Position numbers and translations under genes: made by a program. The notes below the pieces were generated by a model that did no database searches, was not told the origin of the DNA, and saw only the letters and a list, made by a program, of their open reading frames with translations. Positions 57,503 to 64,000 of a DNA stretch of 64,000 bases are shown here, one piece after another. How positions within the stretch are numbered: position 1 is the first letter of the stretch; each line of letters begins with the position of its first letter. Source of the DNA: Leifsonia sp. EB41. GTDB taxonomy: Bacteria; Actinomycetota; Actinomycetes; Actinomycetales; Microbacteriaceae. The stretch covers positions 1,550,001 through 1,614,000 of the forward strand of contig NZ_JBGCCJ010000001.1 in assembly GCF_041262565.1 (NCBI RefSeq). Direction: 5' to 3'.

Positions 57503-57781
57503 ATGGGAGTCACAGTGCAAGTACGAGATCTCGACCCAGCGGTCGATGCCCGGTTGAAGAATGCCGCGAGCGCGAAGGGCCTTTCGTATTCGGAGTACCT
57601 CCGCAGAGAACTGACCCGCATCGCGGAGCGGCTGCGGATCGAGGAGCGATGGGCGGAGGTCGTCGCGGCGGATGCGGCGAGGACCGAGGCCGCCGCCGAG
57701 GGTCGCACGCCGTTCACCGGACTGGGGATCACGAGCGAGGAGATCGTGGAGATCGTCCGCGAGAGCCGGAGCGAGCGATGA
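57503..57781 (+). CDS. Antitoxin, VapB/FitA-like ribbon-helix-helix protein
   Basis: A 92-residue protein with an N-terminal ribbon-helix-helix DNA-binding domain: TVQVRDLDPAVDARLKNAASAKGLSYSEYLRRELTRIA (residues 4-41). The acidic C-terminal half (ITSEEIVEIVRESR) would wrap and inhibit the toxin. Its TGA overlaps the toxin ATG (ATGA), as usual for type II modules. The gene appears leaderless, with a palindromic operator upstream. Confidence 0.88.
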   Translation: MGVTVQVRDLDPAVDARLKNAASAKGLSYSEYLRRELTRIAERLRIEERWAEVVAADAARTEAAAEGRTPFTGLGITSEEIVEIVRESRSER

Positions 57782-58239
57782 TCGCGGCGGTGATCGACTG
57801 CAGCGCGATGGTCGACCTCCTCGCCTCGGCCGGGTCCACCGGCCTTCGGGCAGACGGGCCACTGGCCGACTGCGTGCTCGCGGCCCCGCATCTGATCGAT
57901 CCGGAGTTCGTGAGCGCGGCGCGACGGATCGCCCGGCAGCGTCCCGAGCGATCGGAACAGGTGGAGCGATTGCTGACCGAGTTCTCGCGGGTACCGATCA
58001 TGCGCTTCGAGCACGGACCGCTGCGGCAGAACGCCTGGAAGTGGCGTCACGACCTGTCGGCGTACGACGCCATGTATGTCGCGCTCGCGCATGAGCTGGG
58101 TCTTCCACTGGTCACGAGCGACGCACGGCTGGCGGCGACAGCTCAGCGGTGGTGCGACACGAGACTGCTCGCGGACGTGGTGGGGCAGGATCGCCCCAGC
58201 GGGACGACCACGGTGTCGGCTACTGCAGGGCGGACGTGA
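57778..58239 (+). CDS. Toxin, VapC-type PIN-domain ribonuclease
   Basis: A 153-residue PIN-domain protein. The four acidic active-site positions are visible: Asp7 in AVIDCSAMVDLL, Glu in IDPEFVSAARR near residue 43, Asp in LSAYDAMYVALAHELGLPLVT near residue 101, and Asp in SDARLA. It would cleave RNA when released from the antitoxin. Its last 20 bp overlap the end of the convergent cls gene, and the final 20 residues are a Thr/Gly-rich extension probably due to that overlap. Confidence 0.9.
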   Translation: MIAAVIDCSAMVDLLASAGSTGLRADGPLADCVLAAPHLIDPEFVSAARRIARQRPERSEQVERLLTEFSRVPIMRFEHGPLRQNAWKWRHDLSAYDAMYVALAHELGLPLVTSDARLAATAQRWCDTRLLADVVGQDRPSGTTTVSATAGRT

Positions 58240-59698
58240 GGCGGGCGAGGTTGTCGAGCACCGTGGAGCGGAGGGGCTGCTTCATCCACTCGTCCAGCGT
58301 CAGCTCGCGGCTGTCGCGGCGGTAGCCGTCCTCCACTTCGCGCATCTGCTGGACGAACGAGCGTCCGCGGACCATCAGCGAGACCTCCATGTTCAGCAGG
58401 AAGGAACGCATGTCCATGTTGCTCGACCCGATGACGGCGACATCGTCGTCGATCGTGAAGTGCTTGGCGTGCAGGATGTACGGCGCCTTGTACATCCAGA
58501 TCCGCACCCCGGCGCGCAACAGCGCCTCGTAGTACGAGCGCTGTGCGTGGTAGACCAGCGCCTGGTCGCCGATCTCGGAGACGAACAGGTCGACGGCGAT
58601 TCCGCGCTGGGTGGCGGTCGTGATGGCGGTGAGCATGGCCTCGTCCGGCACGAAGTACGGGGAGGTGATGACGATGCGCTCCTGCGCGTAGTACAGCAGC
58701 GCGAGGAAGAGCCGGAGGTTGTTCTCGCCGGCGAACCCGGGTCCGGACGGCACCACCTGGGCGTCGAGCTCCTCCGGGTCGTTGGCGTTGCGGGCGTCCT
58801 CGTCGGTGATCGGCTCCGTCTCGCGGCGGAGCAGCTCGTCGGTCTCGCTGTACCAGTCGGTGATGAAGATCGCGTTCAGACCCGCGACGATCGGGCCCTC
58901 CAGCCGGACGATGAGCTCTTTCCACTTGAGGCCGCGCTTGATGTTCGACTTCTTGTTGTAGCTGCGGTCGATGACGTTCTGCGAACCCATGAACGCCACC
59001 CGGCCGTCCACGATGAGCAGCTTGCGGTGGTTGCGGAGGTCCGGGCGCTGGTACTTGCCCTTGAACGGCTGCACCGGAAGCATCAGGTGCCACTTCGCGC
59101 CCATCGCGGTCAGGCGCTTGATCGTGGCCTTGTAGTCGGGCGTGCGCACCGACGCGATGTGGTCGAGCAGCACCCGCACGACGACGCCGCGGGCGACCGC
59201 GGCCTCCATCGCCTCGAAGAACGGCGCGGTCGTCTTGTCGAGCGTCAGGATGTAGAACTCGACGTGCACGTACCGCTTCGCGTCGGCGATCGCGGCGGTC
59301 ATCGCGGCCAGCGAGTCGTCGTAGTGACCGTTGAGGCCTGCCCGGTTACCGCCGACCAGCGGCATGGCGCCGAGGTTGCGGTTGAGCTCGACCACGGACT
59401 CCAGCCAGGTCGGCCACGGGTGGTCGCGGCGCACACGCTCCATGCCCTCGGTGCTGTCGAGGATGAAGCTGTTGATCTCCTCCTGCTTCTCGCGGCGCTT
59501 CTTCGGGAGCTTGTAGCTGCCGATCAGCAGGAAGAACAGCACGCCGATGTACGGGATGAGGAAGATGGCCAGCAGCCACGCGGTCGCGGAGGTGGGCTTG
59601 CGGTTGCGCGGGACCACGATGATCGCGATGACGCGGATGACGAAGTCGAGGAGCAGCGCGAGGACGACGATCGTCGTGGTCAGGAAACCCGCGTCCAT
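58220..59698 (-). CDS. cls: Cardiolipin synthase
   Basis: A 492-residue phospholipase D superfamily enzyme. Two N-terminal membrane helices (about residues 6-27 and 40-60, a PLD_N domain), then two HKD catalytic motifs: HRKLLIVDGRVAFMGSQN near residue 225 and HAKHFTIDDDVAVIGSSNMD near residue 405. It would condense phosphatidylglycerol molecules to cardiolipin in the membrane. ATG 59698 starts the first helix. It is convergent with, and overlaps, the VapC-type toxin gene. Confidence 0.93.
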   Translation of the reverse strand: MDAGFLTTTIVVLALLLDFVIRVIAIIVVPRNRKPTSATAWLLAIFLIPYIGVLFFLLIGSYKLPKKRREKQEEINSFILDSTEGMERVRRDHPWPTWLESVVELNRNLGAMPLVGGNRAGLNGHYDDSLAAMTAAIADAKRYVHVEFYILTLDKTTAPFFEAMEAAVARGVVVRVLLDHIASVRTPDYKATIKRLTAMGAKWHLMLPVQPFKGKYQRPDLRNHRKLLIVDGRVAFMGSQNVIDRSYNKKSNIKRGLKWKELIVRLEGPIVAGLNAIFITDWYSETDELLRRETEPITDEDARNANDPEELDAQVVPSGPGFAGENNLRLFLALLYYAQERIVITSPYFVPDEAMLTAITTATQRGIAVDLFVSEIGDQALVYHAQRSYYEALLRAGVRIWMYKAPYILHAKHFTIDDDVAVIGSSNMDMRSFLLNMEVSLMVRGRSFVQQMREVEDGYRRDSRELTLDEWMKQPLRSTVLDNLARLTSALQ

Positions 59699-59843
59699 CC
59701 ATCCCCCTCGGGCGTCAGCCGGTGAGGATGCCGGAACGGTGCCCTCGAATGCCTACCGTAGCGGGCGGCGAGCCTCCGGAGCGAGACGGCGCACGATCGG
59801 GCGGTGTCCGGGGCCGGGCGGCGGACTCCTCCTGAGAGTGCGC

Positions 59844-60017
59844 TCAGCTCTTGGGGGCGAGGCCGCGACGGGCGCGTTCCTCGTTCTCCATGCGGGAGTA
59901 CACCTTGCGCTCGGTGCGGTCGGCACGCACGATGGCGCGCATGATCACCCAGAACAGCAGGCCGACGAGCACGGTCGGGGCCAGCGACCAGACGATTCCA
60001 CCGATGATGTCTCCCAT
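59844..60017 (-). CDS. Small membrane protein, hypothetical
   Basis: A 57-residue protein with one long hydrophobic helix (about residues 3-27) and a charged tail (RADRTERKVYSRMENEERARRGLAPKS). It begins MGDIIGGIVWSLAPTVLVGL. It is divergent from ctaG, 112 bp from its annotated ATG. Similar tiny proteins accompany cytochrome or envelope genes in Actinobacteria, but no family is certain. Confidence 0.65.
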   Translation of the reverse strand: MGDIIGGIVWSLAPTVLVGLLFWVIMRAIVRADRTERKVYSRMENEERARRGLAPKS

Positions 60018-60129
60018 AGCGGGATAATGGTACCTCGCACACATGTGAACCCGACTCCCCCGGAGCAGCACCACGCCTCCCTTCCTCGTCTTCCTCACCA
60101 CCTGGTCGTTCGACCCGGCGGCCGCGGTC

Positions 60130-60954
60130 ATGCTCATCGCCGCGGCGGCCCTCTACCTCGGCGGCGTGCTGTCGCTGCGGCGCCGCGGTCACCGCTGGCC
60201 GGCGCGGCTGACGTGGATGTACCTGCTGCTCGGGCTCGGCTCGTACGCGGTCATCTCGTTCGGGTTCCTCGGGGCCGAGAGCCAGGTGCTGCGCTGGGCC
60301 TTCACGACACGGATCGCGCTGCTGCTGTTCGTCGTCCCGGCGCTCGTGAGCCTCGGGAGGCCGATCGCGCTCGCGCGGGTCGCGCTGGGCAGCACGGGTC
60401 AGGGGCGCACCGACCGGTTCCTGCAGTCACGCCCGGTGCGGCTATTCGGCAACGCCATTTTCGCGACAGTGTTCGCGTGCGCGGCGTTCATGATCTTCCT
60501 GACGCCGGTCGCGGCGGTCCTCCGCGACAACCCCTGGTCGGAGTGGACCATCTCCATACTGGTGCCCCTCGCGGGCCTGCTGATGGTGCTGCCGATCGCG
60601 GCCCACTCGGTGATCCACACCAGCTTCTTCATCACGGTGGAGTTCCTGCTGGCCTTCGTCGCGCTGCTGCTCGACGCCATCCCCGGCCTGCTGCTGCGGC
60701 TCAACGACGCCGTGCTCGACCACGCTCCGGCGATCGTCGGCCCGTTGCCGTTGTGGTTCCCGAGCGCCCTGCACGACCAGCATCTGTCCGGCGACTTCCT
60801 GTGGTTCATCGCCGAGATCGCGGACGTCCCGATCCTGGTCATCCTCTTCATCCGGTGGATGCGCCTCGACCGCCGCGAGGGCAAGAAGCTGGACGAGCTC
60901 AGCGACGAGGAGATGGAGGCGCTCACGCAAGCGCACCTCCACCAGCGCGGCTGA
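60130..60954 (+). CDS. ctaG: Cytochrome c oxidase assembly protein, CtaG (caa3) type
   Basis: A membrane protein with about seven helices, 274 residues from ATG 60130, matching caa3_CtaG: LTWMYLLLGLGSYAVISFGFLG, LLLFVVPALVSLGRPIALARVAL, HSVIHTSFFITVEFLLAFVALLLDAIPG, and IAEIADVPILVILFIRWM. It helps assemble the cytochrome oxidase copper centre. In the same frame upstream of ATG 60130 lie codons for FLVFLTTWSFDPAAAV, which look like the family N-terminus, yet no usual start codon exists between them and the TGA at 60046. GTG 60045 opens another frame, so a 1-nt frameshift or an unusual start is possible. Confidence 0.85.
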   Translation: MLIAAAALYLGGVLSLRRRGHRWPARLTWMYLLLGLGSYAVISFGFLGAESQVLRWAFTTRIALLLFVVPALVSLGRPIALARVALGSTGQGRTDRFLQSRPVRLFGNAIFATVFACAAFMIFLTPVAAVLRDNPWSEWTISILVPLAGLLMVLPIAAHSVIHTSFFITVEFLLAFVALLLDAIPGLLLRLNDAVLDHAPAIVGPLPLWFPSALHDQHLSGDFLWFIAEIADVPILVILFIRWMRLDRREGKKLDELSDEEMEALTQAHLHQRG

Positions 60955-60957
60955 GCC

Positions 60958-62484
60958 CTACTTCACGAGGGGGAAGAGGATGGTCTCGCGGATGCCGAGG
61001 CCGGTGAGCGCCATGAGGAGGCGGTCGATGCCCATGCCCATGCCGCCGGTGGGAGGCATGCCGAACTCGAGGGCGCGCAGGAACTCCTCATCGAGGCGCA
61101 TCGCCTCGTCGTCGCCGGCGGCCGCCAGGCGCGCCTGCTCCACGAAGCGCTCACGCTGCACGACCGGGTCGATCAGCTCGGAGTAGCCCGTCGCCAGCTC
61201 GAAGCCGCGAGTGTAGAGATCCCACTTCTCCACCACGCCGTCCCGCGAGCGGTGCGCGCGCACGAGCGGGCTGGTGTCGACCGGGAAGTCCATGACGAAC
61301 GTCGGGCGCACGAGTCCCGACTTCACGTGGTGCTCCCACAGCTCCTCGACGTACTTGCCGGGCAGCGGGTGCGGCACCTCGATCTCAGCGTCGGCGGCGA
61401 GCTCACGCAGCCGCGACATCGGGGTCTGCGGCGTGATCTCCTCGCCGATGGCCTCCGAGAGGCTGTCGTACATCCGGATGCGGTCCCACTGGCCGCCGAG
61501 GTCGTACGCGGTGCCGTCCGCCCAGGTGACCACGTGCGAGCCGGAGACGGCGACCGCCGCGTCCTGGATGAGCTGCTGGGTCAGGTCGGCGATCGAGTTG
61601 TAGTCGCCGTACGCCTGATAGGCCTCCAGCATCGCGAACTCGGGGGAGTGCGTGGAGTCAGCGCCCTCGTTGCGGAAGTTGCGGTTGATCTCGAACACCC
61701 GGTCGATGCCGCCGACGACGGCGCGCTTCAGGTACAGCTCCGGCGCGATGCGCAGGAAGAGCTCGGTGTCGAACGCGTTGGAGTGCGTGACGAACGGGCG
61801 GGCGGAGGCGCCGCCGTGCATCACCTGCAGCATCGGCGTCTCGACCTCCACGAAGCCCTGGCCCGCGAACGTGCTCCGGAGGCTGGCGACGGCCGCGGCC
61901 CGGTCGAGGACGTTGCGGCGGGCCTGCTCGCGCGCGATCAGGTCGAGGTAGCGGCTGCGGACGCGCGTCTCCTCGTTGAGCTCGTTGTGGAGGTTCGGCA
62001 GCGGCAGGATCGCCTTGGACGCGATCTCCCAGCCGCGGACCATGATCGACAGCTCGCCGCGGCGGCTGGAGATGACCTCGCCCGAGACGAAGACGTGGTC
62101 GCCGAGGTCGACCAGCTCCTTCCAGCGCGCCAGCGACTCCTCGCCCACTTCGGCGAGCGAGACCATGGCCTGGAGGCGCGAGCCGTCGCCTGACTGGAGC
62201 ACGGCGAAGCAGAGCTTGCCGGTGTTGCGCTGGTGCACGACGCGGCCGGCGAGGCCGACGGTCTCGCCGGAGGTCTGGTCGGCCTCCAGGTGGCCCCAGG
62301 CGGCGCGCACCTCGGGAATGGTGGTCGTCACGGGGACCTGCACCGGGTAGGCGCCGCCGCCCGCGTCGCCGGCCTCGGCGATGAGGCGCTCGCGCTTGGC
62401 CAGGCGGACGGCCTTCTGCTCGCTGATCTCGTCGGCGGTGAGGTCGCCGTCGGCGTTGAGGTCGGTGGCAGGCGCTTCGGTCAT
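60958..62484 (-). CDS. lysS: Lysine--tRNA ligase, class II
   Basis: A 508-residue class II lysyl-tRNA synthetase. The N-terminal OB-fold anticodon-binding domain (about residues 75-165, [22 protein letters not shown]) is followed by the catalytic core: motif 1 near [20 protein letters not shown], motif 2 [31 protein letters not shown], motif 3 [14 protein letters not shown] near the end. ATG 62484 begins an acidic N-terminal extension. Its stop is 3 nt from the convergent ctaG stop. Confidence 0.97.
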   Translation of the reverse strand: MTEAPATDLNADGDLTADEISEQKAVRLAKRERLIAEAGDAGGGAYPVQVPVTTTIPEVRAAWGHLEADQTSGETVGLAGRVVHQRNTGKLCFAVLQSGDGSRLQAMVSLAEVGEESLARWKELVDLGDHVFVSGEVISSRRGELSIMVRGWEIASKAILPLPNLHNELNEETRVRSRYLDLIAREQARRNVLDRAAAVASLRSTFAGQGFVEVETPMLQVMHGGASARPFVTHSNAFDTELFLRIAPELYLKRAVVGGIDRVFEINRNFRNEGADSTHSPEFAMLEAYQAYGDYNSIADLTQQLIQDAAVAVSGSHVVTWADGTAYDLGGQWDRIRMYDSLSEAIGEEITPQTPMSRLRELAADAEIEVPHPLPGKYVEELWEHHVKSGLVRPTFVMDFPVDTSPLVRAHRSRDGVVEKWDLYTRGFELATGYSELIDPVVQRERFVEQARLAAAGDDEAMRLDEEFLRALEFGMPPTGGMGMGIDRLLMALTGLGIRETILFPLVK

Positions 62485-62532
62485 CGTGTCTTCCGTTCCG
62501 GCGGTTCTATGGAGGGCGTGCGGCGTGGGGGC

Positions 62533-63408
62533 TCAGCCGAGCGTGATGCGCGCGTTGTCGATCAGGCGGGTGGAGCCGACGCGGGCGGCGATCAGCAGCA
62601 GCGCAGGACCGTGGAGGTCCGCACCCGCTTCGAGGAACGTGTCCTGATCGACGATCGCGAGATAGTCCAGTTTAACGACCGGCTCGGCCTCCACGCGCGC
62701 GGTCGCGGCTTCGAGTGCGGCGGCCGCTCCCCCGGACGCCGCTGACGTGCCGGCGGCGAGCGCCTGCGACAGTGTGATGGCGGCCCTTCGCTGGTCGTCG
62801 TCCAGGTAGCGGTTGCGGCTGGAGAGCGCGAGGCCGTCCTCCTCGCGCACGGTGTCGACCACCGCGATGGTGACGGGGAGGTCGAGGTCGTCGACCATGC
62901 GGCCGACCAGGTGCACCTGCTGGGCGTCCTTCTGGCCGAACACGGCGACGTCGGGCTGGACGATGTTGAGCAGCTTGGCGACGACGGTCAGCATCCCGTC
63001 GAAGTGGCCGGGGCGCGAGGCGCCCTCGAACAGCCGGCCGACCTCGCCCGCGGAGACCCGGGTGGAGGACGGCCCGTCCGGATACATCTCGGCGGCGGTC
63101 GGAGCGAAGACCAGGTCGGCGAGGCCGTCGAGCGCGGCGACGTCGGCGTCGAGGGTGCGCGGGTAGCGGTCCAGGTCCTCGTTCGGGCCGAACTGCAGAG
63201 GGTTGACGAAGATCGAGACGACCACGAGACCGCCGAGGTCGCGGGCCCGGCTCACCAGGCTCAAATGGCCGCGATGGAGGGCGCCCATCGTCGGGACCAG
63301 CACGACCCGGCCCGCGGGCGCGTCGGCGGGACCGTCCAGCGCGGCCGCCCGCCTGGCGTGCGCCACCCGCTCGCGCAGCTCGGCGATGGTGGTCACGACG
63401 TCGGGCAT
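62533..63408 (-). CDS. panC: Pantothenate synthetase
   Basis: A 291-residue enzyme that joins pantoate and beta-alanine with ATP in pantothenate synthesis. HIGH-like motif PTMGALHRGHLSL near residue 40, then SIFVNPLQFGPNEDLDRYPR, GASRPGHFDGMLTVVAKLLNIVQPDVAVFGQKDAQQ near residues 130-165, and LSSRNRYLD (KMSKS-like) near 195. It lies 48 bp upstream of lysS and downstream of the DUF2520 gene, the order also seen in Mycobacterium. Confidence 0.96.
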   Translation of the reverse strand: MPDVVTTIAELRERVAHARRAAALDGPADAPAGRVVLVPTMGALHRGHLSLVSRARDLGGLVVVSIFVNPLQFGPNEDLDRYPRTLDADVAALDGLADLVFAPTAAEMYPDGPSSTRVSAGEVGRLFEGASRPGHFDGMLTVVAKLLNIVQPDVAVFGQKDAQQVHLVGRMVDDLDLPVTIAVVDTVREEDGLALSSRNRYLDDDQRRAAITLSQALAAGTSAASGGAAAALEAATARVEAEPVVKLDYLAIVDQDTFLEAGADLHGPALLLIAARVGSTRLIDNARITLG

Positions 63409-63481
63409 GACGGTCCTCTCGGGGTGGTGGCGGTGAGGTCGTTGGCGCCGGTCCCGTGCGGGCGAGGCGGCCGCATCCAGG

Positions 63482-64000
63482 CTACTCGCCGCGGAGGTAC
63501 CAGCCGCGACCGTCGTCGCCTGGGTCGCCTTCGCCCGGGCCGTCGTCCGCGGCGCCGAGCGCCTCCAGCACGTCGCCGACGTCGAGAGCGGTCGGCGCTC
63601 CGGCGCGGGTCAAGGCGTTGTCGACGGCCGAGCGCAGCAGCGAGCTGAGGAACGATCCGGGGTTCTCGACGCCGATCCCCGCGAGGATGCCGGTGGACTG
63701 CTCGACGATCGAGCGCGAGAACGCGGTCGCCGTCGCGATGGCCTCGGCGTAGGCCGGGCGATCGGCCTCCGCGATGACGACCGGCTCGCCGCCCATCTCG
63801 ACCACCAGGGCCTGCGCGATCGGGAGCACCGGAGTGGGCGCGGTGACGGCGAACCAGCTCTCCGCCAGCCGGGCGAGGTCGAGGCTAGTGCCCGTGAACT
63901 CGAACGCAGGGTGCACCGCGAGCGGGATGGCGCCGGCCTCCGCGGCCGGTCGCAGCACCTCGACGCCGTAGCCCGGCGCCGTGTGCAGCACGAGCTGGCC
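63482..64000 (-). CDS. DUF2520 Rossmann-like protein (partial)
   Basis: The C-terminal 172 residues of a gene running off the right edge. The segment HTAPGYGVEVLRPAAEAGAIPLAVHPAFEFTGTSLDLARL and the helical end IATATAFSRSIVEQSTGILAGIGVENPGSFLSSLLRSAVDNAL match the DUF2520 family, whose missing N-terminal part is a Rossmann NAD(P)-binding domain. Mycobacterial Rv3603c, next to panC, is of this kind. A role in pantothenate synthesis (ketopantoate reduction) is suspected from context only. Confidence 0.88.
   Translation of the reverse strand, partial: GQLVLHTAPGYGVEVLRPAAEAGAIPLAVHPAFEFTGTSLDLARLAESWFAVTAPTPVLPIAQALVVEMGGEPVVIAEADRPAYAEAIATATAFSRSIVEQSTGILAGIGVENPGSFLSSLLRSAVDNALTRAGAPTALDVGDVLEALGAADDGPGEGDPGDDGRGWYLRGE

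Noticed and set aside
1-64000. Prophage, insertion sequence or replication origin
   Set aside because: I found no transposase, integrase, phage structural genes or DnaA-box clusters; the only mobile-like signals are the hairpin pair and the VapBC-type module.

Overview
The window looks like chromosome of a high-GC actinomycete, most likely a Microbacteriaceae member close to Leifsonia. GC is high throughout with strong G/C preference at third codon positions. GTG starts are common, ATGA/GTGA stop-start overlaps are frequent, several genes look leaderless, and the right end carries an actinobacterial housekeeping set (radA, clpC, cls, ctaG, lysS, panC, DUF2520). The genus is inferred, not proven.

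Left part (1-30 kb) is accessory metabolism. A LacI-regulated oligopeptide-type ABC operon (1-3823, leaving the left edge) is divergent from its regulator (3978-5084). Next come two phosphoesterases, a GNAT/GNAT/small membrane protein operon, a diacylglycerol-kinase-like lipid kinase, a PLD_N-SHOCT protein, a VOC protein, a tautomerase/TetR divergent pair, a nucleoside hydrolase and a TRIC-type channel. A compact nucleoside salvage operon (nucleoside hydrolase, MFS importer, ribokinase; 14253-17610) faces its own LacI regulator; together they would import a nucleoside, split it and phosphorylate the ribose. Then follow a coupled cassette of two unknown small proteins plus DUF1206, an ECF sigma factor upstream of a secreted DUF3131-like protein, membrane proteins, a secreted propeller-like protein, S4 and Smr proteins, an OYE reductase, a peptidoglycan-binding lipoprotein and a ThrE exporter.

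Middle part (30-40 kb) is a carbohydrate-utilisation locus: a 946-residue secreted protein (two F5/8C-like domains, a propeller-like centre, a ricin-like tail) and a divergent operon for a CUT1 sugar importer and a GH35 beta-galactosidase, with a LacI regulator. Sites close to GTTATCGGTATC occur upstream of all of these, suggesting one regulon: extracellular attack, import, intracellular beta-galactoside cleavage. No ATPase is encoded, so a shared MsiK-like ATPase elsewhere is expected.

The 40-48 kb stretch holds small envelope proteins (DUF2625, DUF1269, CD225-like, PASTA, a lipoprotein, AI-2E transporter, DUF7144) and an S53 protease, then tRNA-Ser(CGA). From 48.6 kb genes are more conserved: SGNH hydrolase, alpha/beta hydrolase, RadA, N-acetyltransferase, ClpC with a ClgR-like box, pirin, a VapBC pair, Cls, CtaG (with an N-terminal anomaly), LysS, PanC and a partial DUF2520 protein.

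The observation I rate highest is a pair of diverged intergenic hairpins (10841-10910 and 46322-46392) that keep the same fold, a bulged G and a conserved loop while changing paired bases together.
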